A stretch of 64,000 bases of DNA from Xanthomonas prunicola. Its GTDB lineage: Bacteria; Pseudomonadota; Gammaproteobacteria; Xanthomonadales; Xanthomonadaceae. Both the position numbers and the translations under genes were made by a program. The stretch is taken from the NCBI RefSeq assembly GCF_002846205.1, contig NZ_PHKV01000004.1, forward strand, positions 1 to 64,000, given 5' to 3'. Each line of letters starts with the position of its first letter. Within the stretch, counting starts at the first letter, position 1. The notes beneath the pieces are model-generated. The model made no database searches. It had not been told where the DNA came from and saw nothing but the letters and a program-made list of their open reading frames with translations. Shown here piece by piece: positions 1 through 6,917 of the stretch.

Positions 1-489
1 GGCGTCGCAGGTCAGCAGACCCAGGCCGCTTTGGCTAAGGCGTTGGCCCAGGCGGCACCCAAGCAACCTGATCACACGGCCGCGCCTGCTGCGCCGGCAC
101 AGGCAGCAGCCAGTCCGTTGTTGTCTGATCCTCGCCATCCCGACAACGCGATGTACAACGGTGCAGTGAGCAAGCTCGAAGCGCTGGGGGAACGTGGCGG
201 TTTTGCCAACCGCAAAGAGCTAGAGCAGGCAGCCGGCCAAATCGTGTTCGAGTCCAAGGTCAGCGGTCTCCAACGCATCGACCATGTGGTGCCCAACAAG
301 AGCGGCGACGGCTTCTTCGCAGTGCAGGGCGAGATGACCGACCCGGCAATGCAGCGGGTTTTTGTGGATCGTAACCAAGCGCAGAATCAGCCGTTGGAAA
401 ACAGCAGCAGGCAAGCGGCTGAGGAAAGCCAGCGTCAGGCTACCCAGGTGCAAACCCAGGAAACTGCTTCGCGCTCGATGTCCATGTAA
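1..489 (+). CDS. Type IV secretion effector (X-Tfe), C-terminal part with XVIPCD, truncated by window edge
   Basis: The reading frame is open from base 1 and ends at a TAA at 487-489, so only the last 162 codons are in the window. The first residues match the end of a peptidoglycan-binding domain. The rest is an XVIPCD, the C-terminal signal by which Xanthomonas effectors bind the coupling protein VirD4: it has DPRHPDNAMY near the start, the GLQRIDHVV and FFAVQG motifs, and a Gln-rich tail. The segment is nearly identical, without gaps, to the C-terminus of the complete effector at 2749-4062. From established knowledge, such effectors are injected into rival Gram-negative cells. The enzymatic domain of this copy lies outside the window. 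Confidence 0.85.
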   Translation, partial: GVAGQQTQAALAKALAQAAPKQPDHTAAPAAPAQAAASPLLSDPRHPDNAMYNGAVSKLEALGERGGFANRKELEQAAGQIVFESKVSGLQRIDHVVPNKSGDGFFAVQGEMTDPAMQRVFVDRNQAQNQPLENSSRQAAEESQRQATQVQTQETASRSMSM

Positions 490-530
490 GTCGGGCGTGT
501 TGGTCGCTGCGCTTCAGTAATCTGGTAATC

Positions 531-559
531 GCCAAGGCGGTCAGGAAGTCCGCCTTGGC
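531..559 (+). terminator. Hairpin after effector copy 1
   Basis: A perfect 10-bp stem (GCCAAGGCGG with CCGCCTTGGC) surrounds a 9-nt loop and is followed by TCTATTT. It lies 40 bases past the effector stop and runs straight into the truncated 5' end of the VirB6-like frame. An intrinsic terminator is likely, but the T tract is weak. Confidence 0.6.
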
Positions 560-607
560 TCTATTTCCTGCGACCTGCGCTACGAGATCGCGATTTTTCA
601 TTGGGAG

Positions 608-1570
608 TTGTTGCAGCGGACCGCTACTTGGCTCGGTATGGTGATGCTGACGCTTTGGATTTTTATCCATGGCTACCGCATCGTGACTGGTCAATCGCGC
701 GAGGCGGCGATGGGCCTGGTGGTGACGGCACTGCGGGCAGCATTGATTATCGGATTGGCCACGAGCATGGCCAAAGGCTCTCCGCAGTTGTACTGGACGC
801 TGACCGACGGGATCAGCTCGGCGATCACCCGGACAGTGACGGGCAGCTCAAAGAGTCCCTACGAGGCGATCGACAAGAATCTGATGCTGATGCAAGTGGC
901 GATGTCGGCGTTGGATCAGATCAAGACGGGCGGTGATGAAGAGAGCAAAGACGAAAAAGACCGGGCTCGGTGGTTCACCGGCCTCGGAATGGCCGGTCCA
1001 GGCGTTGTTGCCGGCTCGATGTTGCTACTCAACAAACTGGCAATGGCGCTGGTGGTAGGGTTCGGTCCTCTGTTCATCCTGTGCCTGCTGTTTCAGGCGA
1101 CGAAGTCATTGTTCAGCAAATGGCTGCTATATGGATTGGGCACTGTGTTTTCGTTGTCGGTGTTGACCTTCACGGTGAGCTTGGCGACCAAGGTGGTCGG
1201 CGCAGTGGGCGCGGCCTTCGTCGCAAAGTGGGCAATGAACGGGTTTACGGGCGAAGGCATCAGCAGCATGGCGCTGCAGCAGGGAGGATTAGGACTGGTG
1301 TTAACGACGTTGATCATCACGGCACCACCAATGGCAGCAGCCTTCTTCCAGGGCACGCTGGGCCAGTTCACGGCGTACTCGGCGCTGGGCCAGCTGGATC
1401 GGGCAGGTCAGTCGCCGGCAGCTGGGCGGCCTTATGAGCCCGGGGCGCCAGCTAAAGAGTCTACAAGTGGTTCTACTCAAACAACTAGTGGTAACACTAC
1501 TGTAATGCGTAATGATTCTTCGCCCTCTCAAGAGCCTAATAGCGGTAGTCGGGGTCTTGCGCAAAAATGA
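608..1570 (+). CDS. virB6: VirB6-like inner-membrane protein, probably N-terminally truncated
   Basis: The product resembles the VirB6/TrbL family, the polytopic inner-membrane channel component of type IV secretion. It has several hydrophobic segments, a conserved GYRIVTGQSREA stretch, the central motif WFTGLGMAGPGVV, the segment FGPLFILCLLFQATKSLFSK and an APPMAAAFFQGTLGQF motif before a Ser/Thr-rich tail. The frame is open back to 521 but contains no ATG; TTG codons at 608 or 611 are the only plausible starts, with no clear ribosome-binding site. The usual N-terminal segment appears to be replaced by the effector terminator hairpin, so this may be a dosage paralogue or a relic rather than the working VirB6. 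The TGA at 1568 precedes the DUF4189 gene. Confidence 0.65.
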   Translation: MLQRTATWLGMVMLTLWIFIHGYRIVTGQSREAAMGLVVTALRAALIIGLATSMAKGSPQLYWTLTDGISSAITRTVTGSSKSPYEAIDKNLMLMQVAMSALDQIKTGGDEESKDEKDRARWFTGLGMAGPGVVAGSMLLLNKLAMALVVGFGPLFILCLLFQATKSLFSKWLLYGLGTVFSLSVLTFTVSLATKVVGAVGAAFVAKWAMNGFTGEGISSMALQQGGLGLVLTTLIITAPPMAAAFFQGTLGQFTAYSALGQLDRAGQSPAAGRPYEPGAPAKESTSGSTQTTSGNTTVMRNDSSPSQEPNSGSRGLAQK

Positions 1571-1592
1571 TCAACAAATTCCTGAGTGTTCT

Positions 1593-2084
1593 ATGACTCT
1601 TCCGCGATCAATTATTTTTTTGAGTTTTTTCTTCGCTGGTGCTTCACTGGCACAAACGGCCTGTCCAAATGGCGTGGCGCCTGGAAGTCCCCAGTGTGGA
1701 CCTGATTCAGGTACTTCGAGGGGAGATATTCCAGCGCCTCCGCCCAGGCCAACGGGGGAATGGATTAAGACTTGGGGGGCAATTGCTCACTCCAGCTCAA
1801 CTGGTGAAGCTGGAAGCACGGTAGGCAAGTTGTCTGAAAATGAGGCAAGAGATAAAGCCACTCGCCAATGTGCTGCAGGTGGTGCTACTGACTGCCAAGT
1901 GAAATTAGTGTATCGAAATCAATGTGCTGCTCTGGTTGCTTCGCAGGGCAAGAGTTTTTTTCAGGCTTCCGCTAGTAAGCAAAAATCTATTGAGTTAGCG
2001 ACTAAAGTTTGCGAAGAGAGTAATTCTGGTGCCTGTAGCACGGTTTATTCTGAATGCTCTGAACCGATTTTCAGAAAATATTAA
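1593..2084 (+). CDS. DUF4189 secreted protein, copy 1
   Basis: A 163-aa protein with a signal peptide (hydrophobic FLSFFFAGASLAQ) and a C-terminal DUF4189 domain. The domain has WGAIAHSSSTGEAG near the start and then A..QC..GG..DC.V...Y.NQCAAL, with several Cys likely to form disulfides in the periplasm. The ATG at 1593 is chosen because the upstream in-frame part lies inside the virB6-like gene and would bury the signal sequence. It follows virB6-like by 22 bases and is probably co-transcribed with it. Its function is unknown. Base composition is clearly AT-richer than the housekeeping genes further right. Confidence 0.75.
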   Translation: MTLPRSIIFLSFFFAGASLAQTACPNGVAPGSPQCGPDSGTSRGDIPAPPPRPTGEWIKTWGAIAHSSSTGEAGSTVGKLSENEARDKATRQCAAGGATDCQVKLVYRNQCAALVASQGKSFFQASASKQKSIELATKVCEESNSGACSTVYSECSEPIFRKY

Positions 2085-2128
2085 TTTTCTTGATTGCTTT
2101 GAATCGTATTAAGGTGAGGTGCGGGGTA

Positions 2129-2713
2129 ATGGAATTTTTGCGAAATGCATTTGTCTCTCTGATGTTCGCGTCTCTCCTTTCGCTGGCAGCATGCGATCAA
2201 GGCGCTAAGTCGCAAGGGTTAACCGATCAATCGCAAAATTCACAGAAAACAACCGATGAATCGGCGCCTCAGGAAGATGGCTCAAAAATAAAAGCTTTGG
2301 AGCTAGGGGCTGCCCCTAGGGCAAGCGCAACTCCAACGACGAATCCTGAATCGGTTGATATCCATAAGCTCGCAGATGGATTTAAAGAAGGTATGCCTTA
2401 CGGCGATCTCCGAAAAAAAGTTATTGCCGGAAATTGGAGGCCGGTAGTAAGCGCTGAATGCAAGAAAAATGTTGTTGGCGACGATTTTGAAAGTATATGC
2501 TCGAAAGATCCAGGGCGGTGTGCAATCTGTGACGAGGTGCCAGAGCTGAATATTTGTAGTGGCGATGGGCATTGCATAACGGAGTTTTCGAGTGCTGACC
2601 ATAAACAATTACTTAAGGTCTCCACGTATGGGGAAGTCCAGGACGCGTTAGTGGAGGGTAAAAAATCCAGACTCTTCGTTTCTTGGTGGGATGTGTCCGT
2701 CAAAGCTAACTGA
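2129..2713 (+). CDS. Cys-rich lipoprotein, candidate effector-immunity protein (X-Tfi)
   Basis: A 194-aa predicted lipoprotein: the signal peptide ends in LLSLAAC with lipidation Cys22 and Asp at +2, followed by a Ser/Thr/Gln-rich linker. The folded part begins with GMPYGDLRKKVIAGNW and contains about eight Cys, with motifs ICSGDGHC and STYGEVQDAL. The GMPY..LR...I..GW type of small periplasmic domain is common in beta/gammaproteobacteria and uncharacterised. ATG 2129 is preferred over the frame start at 2090 because AGGTGAGGT precedes it by 9 bases. It lies directly upstream of a peptidoglycan-targeting effector, where Xanthomonas immunity lipoproteins are often found; the immunity role is inference. 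Confidence 0.7.
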   Translation: MEFLRNAFVSLMFASLLSLAACDQGAKSQGLTDQSQNSQKTTDESAPQEDGSKIKALELGAAPRASATPTTNPESVDIHKLADGFKEGMPYGDLRKKVIAGNWRPVVSAECKKNVVGDDFESICSKDPGRCAICDEVPELNICSGDGHCITEFSSADHKQLLKVSTYGEVQDALVEGKKSRLFVSWWDVSVKAN

Positions 2714-2748
2714 TTAATGCGTATTTAATCTCACAGGAGGTGCTAGAT

Positions 2749-4062
2749 ATGAGCAGTCCTTTGGCAGATCTAATCCAGCGTGGAGAGTCTGGGCGAAATA
2801 ACTACAATGCTTACAATCGAGGTACATACATTGCCGCAGACGGGCAGGAGCATATTCGTGGGAGCACTGGTCCCATAGAATTTTCGTCTATGACTGTTGG
2901 CGATGTCATGGATGCGCAGGCCCTGCCGCGGGGTGATCAAGAACGGCTTTTCGCAGTCGGGCGCTACCAAGTCATACCTTCTACGATGAAGGATGCGGTG
3001 AATAAGTTGGGTATTGAGCGGTCTCAGGAATTTACCCCCGAACTCCAAGATCAAGTGTTTTCAGATTATCTGATCACTCACAAGAAGTCTGCAGTTCGCA
3101 ACTACATTACTGATGCGCCTGGCTCTTCGTTGAATAGTGCGCAGAATGCGCTCGCACAAGAATGGGCCAGTATTGCTGATCCAGATACTGGGAAAAGCTA
3201 TTACGACAAGCCAGGTGGTTCTAATCATGCGTCGATCACGAGCGCAGAGACAGAGCAAGCCTTGAATACGATGCGTCAGTCGTATCGTTCGGCAATCGAA
3301 AGTGGCGTAACGCCTGAGCAGGCATGGAAGCAAATCAATTCTCAGCCTTCCCAGCAGCTTGTACAAACCCAACAGCACAAACGCGATGCCGCACAGGACG
3401 GCAAATTGGAGCAAGGCGAGCGCGGCGAGCAAGTGAAGCAGTTGCAAGGCCAGCTTGCGCAACTCGGCGCCGTTGGTCGCGATGGCAAGCCGCTGCACGC
3501 GGATGGCGACTTCGGCGGCAACACAAAATATGCGGTCGAGCAATTCCAGCGCGAGCACGGGTTGCAGATAGACGGCGTCGCAGGTCAACAGACCCAGGCC
3601 GCTTTGGCCAAGGCGTTGACCCAGGCGACACCCAAGCAACCTGAGCACACGGCCGCGCCTGCTGCGCCGGCACAGGCAGCGTCCAGCCCCTTGTTGTCTG
3701 ACCCTCGCCATCCCGATAACGCGATGTACAACGGTGCAGTGAGCAAGCTCGAAGCGCTGGGGGAACGTGGCGGTTTTGCCAACCGCAAAGAGCTAGAGCA
3801 GGCAGCCGGCCAAATCGTGTTCGAGTCCAAGGTCAGCGGTCTCCAACGCATCGACCATGTGGTGCCCAACAAGAGCGGCGACGGCTTCTTCGCAGTGCAG
3901 GGCGAGATGACCGACCCGGCGATGCAGCGGGTTTTTGTGGATCGCAGCCAAGCGCAGAATCAGCCGTTGGAAAACAGCAGCCGGCAAGCGGCCGAGGAAA
4001 GCCAGCGTCAGGCCACCCAGGTGCAGACCCAGGAAACTGCTTCGCGCTCGATGTCCATATAA
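2749..4062 (+). CDS. Type IV secretion effector (X-Tfe): lysozyme-like, peptidoglycan-binding domain, XVIPCD
   Basis: A 437-aa three-part protein. Residues about 1-160 look like a lysozyme/lytic transglycosylase fold: a Glu in RGESGRNNYNAYN as candidate catalytic acid, then VGRYQVIPSTM as in phage-type muramidases. Residues about 215-285 form a PG_binding_1 domain (GERGEQVKQLQ, DGDFGGNTKYAVEQFQ). The last 140 residues are the XVIPCD with IDHVV, FFAVQG and a Gln-rich tail. There is no signal peptide, as expected for delivery by VirD4. ATG 2749 follows CAGGAGG by 8 bases; the GTG at 2740 overlaps that site. It is predicted to degrade the cell wall of rival bacteria. It is nearly identical to copy 1 over the shared 489 bases. 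Confidence 0.85.
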   Translation: MSSPLADLIQRGESGRNNYNAYNRGTYIAADGQEHIRGSTGPIEFSSMTVGDVMDAQALPRGDQERLFAVGRYQVIPSTMKDAVNKLGIERSQEFTPELQDQVFSDYLITHKKSAVRNYITDAPGSSLNSAQNALAQEWASIADPDTGKSYYDKPGGSNHASITSAETEQALNTMRQSYRSAIESGVTPEQAWKQINSQPSQQLVQTQQHKRDAAQDGKLEQGERGEQVKQLQGQLAQLGAVGRDGKPLHADGDFGGNTKYAVEQFQREHGLQIDGVAGQQTQAALAKALTQATPKQPEHTAAPAAPAQAASSPLLSDPRHPDNAMYNGAVSKLEALGERGGFANRKELEQAAGQIVFESKVSGLQRIDHVVPNKSGDGFFAVQGEMTDPAMQRVFVDRSQAQNQPLENSSRQAAEESQRQATQVQTQETASRSMSI

Positions 4063-4104
4063 GTCGGGCTTGTTGGTCGTTGCGCTTCGGCGATCTGGTA
4101 AATC

Positions 4105-4134
4105 GCCAAGGTGGTCAGGAATGCTCGCCTTGGC
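4105..4134 (+). terminator. Hairpin after effector copy 2
   Basis: The arms GCCAAGGTGG and TCGCCTTGGC pair over 10 positions including two G-T pairs, with a 10-nt loop, and are followed by TCTACTT. This is the diverged counterpart of the hairpin at 531-559 and overlaps the only available GTG start of the VirB6-like pseudogene. Confidence 0.5.
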
Positions 4135-5149
4135 TCTACTTGCAACGAACTGCGCGATGAGATTGCGATCTTCCAGTGGGAGTTGTTACAACGCACCACG
4201 GCCTGGGTCGGGATGGTGGCCCTCACGCTGTTGACACTGTGGATTTTGGTCCAGGGCTATCGCATCGTCACCGGCCAGTCGCGCGAGGCGGCGATGGGTC
4301 TGGTGGTGACGGCGCTGCGTGCGGCGCTGATCATTGCTGTGGCGACGAGCATGGCGCAGGGCTCGTCGAGGCTTTACTGGACGCTGACTGATGGTGTTAG
4401 CTAGGCCATCACCAAGGTGGTGACGGGTGACTCTAAAAGTCCCTACGATGCGATCGACAAGAACCTGGGATTGATGCAGATCGCGATGATGAGCATCGAT
4501 CAGATCCAGACAGCGGGTAACGAGCAGCGCAATGACGAGAAGACGCATGCGCGCTGGTTCACCGGGGTGGGGATGGCCGGTCCGGGCGTGGTGGGCGGCT
4601 CGCTGTTGCTGTTGAACAAGATCGGCATGGCGCTGTTTGTGGGGTTTGGTCCTTTGTTCATCATGTGCCTGCTGTTCCAGGCGACGACGTCGCTGTTCAG
4701 CAAGTGGCTGCCATACGGCGTAGGCATGGTGTTCTCGTTGGCGGTGCTGAGCTTTATGGTGAGTCTGGCGACGAAGGTGGTTGGCGCGGTAGCTGTGGGG
4801 TTCCTGGTGAAGTACGCCCTTCCCGGAGGCACCAGTGAAGGCATCAGCAGCATGGCGCTGCAGCAGGGAGGAGTGGGCTTGGTATTGACGACATTGATCC
4901 TGCCGCACCACCGATGGCAGCGGCGTTCTTCCAGGGCACGCTCGGCCAATTCGCGCCTGGCTCGTTGGTTCGTCGGATGCGGCGACTAACGCCAACCGTC
5001 AGGGGCCGAATGCGCAGATGCCGCCGCCGGCTAAAAATATCGAAAATCAACGTACTCAAGATCACACCGGAGCGCCAACTGTGATGCGTAATGAATCTAC
5101 GTCCAATCAAGAGTTGAATGCGGGTAGCCGTGGTCTTGCTCAAAAATGA
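4111..5149 (+). pseudogene. Second VirB6-like copy, inactivated
   Basis: The copy aligns to 608-1570. A TAG at 4402-4404 replaces the Ser TCG codon of copy 1 (AGC TCG to AGC TAG). After it the frame stays open with full VirB6-like similarity (WFTGVGMAGPGVV, FGPLFIMCLLFQATTSLFSK), so the stop is a single base change. Near 4900 the frame shifts: the APPMAAAFFQGTLGQF stretch is found only in another frame starting at 4905. A second shift before about 4990 restores the conserved tail ending NAGSRGLAQK at TGA 5147-5149. The N-terminus is truncated as in copy 1. Three lesions make it a confident pseudogene. Its terminal TGA overlaps the next ATG (ATGA). Confidence 0.9.
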
Positions 5150-5661
5150 ACAACAAGGCGGTCGTGATGCAGCTTCCTCAACTGGTTCTTTGCATCTCTT
5201 CGTTTTTTTTCCTCTGCCCTTCTCTGAATGCCCAAACTAGATGTCCTATTGGTACTCAGATGGGAAGCATGCAATGCATACCCGATACGCCGGATATGCA
5301 AGGCGAACAAGCACCTCCCTCTAAGCCGGCAGGTGAGTGGATTAAGACGTGGGGCGCGATTGCTCGTTCCAACTCTACTGGTGAGGCTGGGAGCGCCGTG
5401 GGTAAATTTTCTGAAAGTGAAGCGCAGCAATCAGCGACAGAGCAATGTGCTTTAGGTGGCGCTAAAGATTGTGAGGTTCGATTAAGCTATCAGAATCAAT
5501 GTGCCGCCTTGGTCTCTTCAAATTCTAAAAGTTTTTATCACTCGTCTGCTTCAAAAAAAGCTGCCATAAAGTCTGCATGCAAAAGCTGTGAAGCAAGTGA
5601 TACTGGATCGTGCAACGTTATCTATTCTGAGTGCTCTGAGCCAGTTTTTATAAAAAACTAA
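5146..5661 (+). CDS. DUF4189 secreted protein, copy 2
   Basis: A 171-aa protein homologous to 1593-2084. The signal peptide (LVLCISSFFFLCPSLNAQ) is followed by a short Pro-rich linker and a DUF4189 domain with EWIKTWGAIARSNSTGEAG, the NQCAALVSS motif and a Cys-rich C-terminus. The ATG at 5146 overlaps the stop of the VirB6-like pseudogene, suggesting ancestral translational coupling; a second Met at codon 8 could also serve as start. It remains intact although its upstream partner has decayed, which suggests selection independent of VirB6. Its function is unknown. Confidence 0.75.
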   Translation: MNNKAVVMQLPQLVLCISSFFFLCPSLNAQTRCPIGTQMGSMQCIPDTPDMQGEQAPPSKPAGEWIKTWGAIARSNSTGEAGSAVGKFSESEAQQSATEQCALGGAKDCEVRLSYQNQCAALVSSNSKSFYHSSASKKAAIKSACKSCEASDTGSCNVIYSECSEPVFIKN

Positions 5662-5773
5662 TGATAATATAACTATTAAGAATGGTAAGAGGCGATATCT
5701 CGCTATTACGCTGAAGTGATCTTGATTTTTCTATTTACTTAATGCGCGAATGTTGGTGTAAACGGTATTTTTC

Positions 5774-6535
5774 ATGTCGCCTAAGAATATATGGATGTTT
5801 TTTTTGACCTTGGGGTTCTTGATACTGGTCGCTTGCCGGCAGGACGCTACCTACGCAAAAGAGAATGAAGGCATCAAGGAAGAGCGCAGAGATATGCAAA
5901 AAGACAGCTCTAAATCATCGCCTCAGCAAAGAAAATCGGAAGGAGTGGCCCGAGTGACATCGCTTTATCAAGTTGTCTATCTACTTGTTGCCAACGATGG
6001 CGCATCTTGGTCAAGCTTCGATAGCACTCCAGGCGTGCAGTGGCGGGAACCCTCCCCGCAGCCCAATCCTGACAGTAATGATCTCGAAAAATCAAAATCC
6101 CGTAGCGGAACACTTGTTCTCGATGGTTTTGGTATGGTTGAGGTGCCTGACGGGAATCAAGGGGTGGATGCGGGAGTGAAGAAGGTTAATGAGGGTGAGT
6201 CAGGCCTCACACTCACCGGGGATGCGCAGAATGTGCACTCAATTGCGGTAAAGAAGTTTTATGTTAGTCCTGAGTATGCTGATGTGGTAAAGCGCCAGTT
6301 GCCCTCTGCAACGTCAATTCGGTTGATTGCGGGAGATTGCGCCGCAGACTTAGGAGAGGATGTCCCTGACACTCAGACGAAATTTTTCGAAGTGGTTCTC
6401 GATGGTCATCAACTATTCCTAGAAGCGTATGTTGACGACGGCGAGGGTTCGCGGGGCCCTGGCTATACCACTTTTCTGTTTGCCAAAGAAAAGCCCAAAA
6501 AGAGAATAGAAGAGTTGCAATGTAAGGCGCTTTAA
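5774..6535 (+). CDS. Hypothetical lipoprotein, candidate immunity protein
   Basis: A 253-aa protein with a lipoprotein signal peptide, lipobox LVAC with Cys21, and a charged Lys/Glu/Ser-rich linker (about residues 28-58). The globular part contains KFYVSPEYADVVK and a C-terminal DGHQLFLEAYVDDG stretch with a Cys pair (GDCAAD and LQCKAL). I do not recognise the family. It occupies the same slot relative to the duplicated unit as the lipoprotein at 2129-2713 but shows no similarity to it beyond the signal. A periplasmic immunity role is inferred from position only. The preceding 112 bases are AT-rich and probably hold its own promoter. Confidence 0.65.
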   Translation: MSPKNIWMFFLTLGFLILVACRQDATYAKENEGIKEERRDMQKDSSKSSPQQRKSEGVARVTSLYQVVYLLVANDGASWSSFDSTPGVQWREPSPQPNPDSNDLEKSKSRSGTLVLDGFGMVEVPDGNQGVDAGVKKVNEGESGLTLTGDAQNVHSIAVKKFYVSPEYADVVKRQLPSATSIRLIAGDCAADLGEDVPDTQTKFFEVVLDGHQLFLEAYVDDGEGSRGPGYTTFLFAKEKPKKRIEELQCKAL

Positions 6536-6917
6536 CCGCCGCATCTGTCGAATCCCCACAATTCAATGCCAACTAAAGAGAGGTTTGTGGTTGATGTTGG
6601 CGGCTGACTCGGCGGATATTGTTCCACCCAAGCTACCGTGCGGTATCTGTTGGCCTTAGTCAGTGAGTCATTGCTCGGTCTGCGCGCGCTTATCGCCCAG
6701 CATGCGGAGGATGGGTCGTTCCCCGATGCCGTGGACGATGATCTCCCGACGCCGCTACGTTAACCACGTGGCCTGAGCGCAAACCGTTGGGTCGTTGCAC
6801 ATGTGGCTGCTCATGAATACGTATGCACGGGCATGCTCTGGGTCTGTTACGCCGCTACGCTAACGCTCTTGGCTGGGTGCTCCTTCGTGTACCCGCAGTG
6901 GCCCGGGAGGGGCGTAC
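6536..6917 (+). other. Intergenic boundary between secretion island and maltodextrin locus
   Basis: 382 bases. A short open stretch of about 46 codons starting near a GTG at 6640 (VRYLLALVSESLLGLR...) has no ribosome-binding site and ends at a TAA near 6762; it may be a gene remnant. The operator-like 14-mer at 6814 lies 91 bases before the alpha-glucosidase start. No other gene is apparent. Confidence 0.5.
6814..6827 (+). promoter_or_regulatory. Predicted LacI-family operator A
   Basis: TGAATACGTATGCA is a near-palindrome centred on CG, as usual for LacI-family sites. The identical 14-mer recurs at 12223-12236 (reverse strand) and 14553-14566, each time in front of a maltodextrin gene. It is probably bound by the repressor encoded at 20143-21267. 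Confidence 0.75.

Larger units (their letters stand above)
1..2084 (+). repeat. Tandem duplication, unit 1
   Basis: Bases 1-489 align without gaps to 3574-4062, an offset of 3573. Homology then continues through the intergenic hairpin, the VirB6-like gene and the DUF4189 gene, becoming more diverged with distance, and stops before the lipoprotein gene. The left end of the unit lies outside the window. The order effector, virB6-like, DUF4189 is identical in both units. Confidence 0.9.
3574..5661 (+). repeat. Tandem duplication, unit 2
   Basis: This is the second copy of the effector C-terminus, terminator hairpin, VirB6-like and DUF4189 segment seen at 1-2084. Identity is highest in the XVIPCD coding part and falls in the DUF4189 genes. 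The lipoprotein gene that follows (5774-6535) is not homologous to the one following unit 1. Confidence 0.9.
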
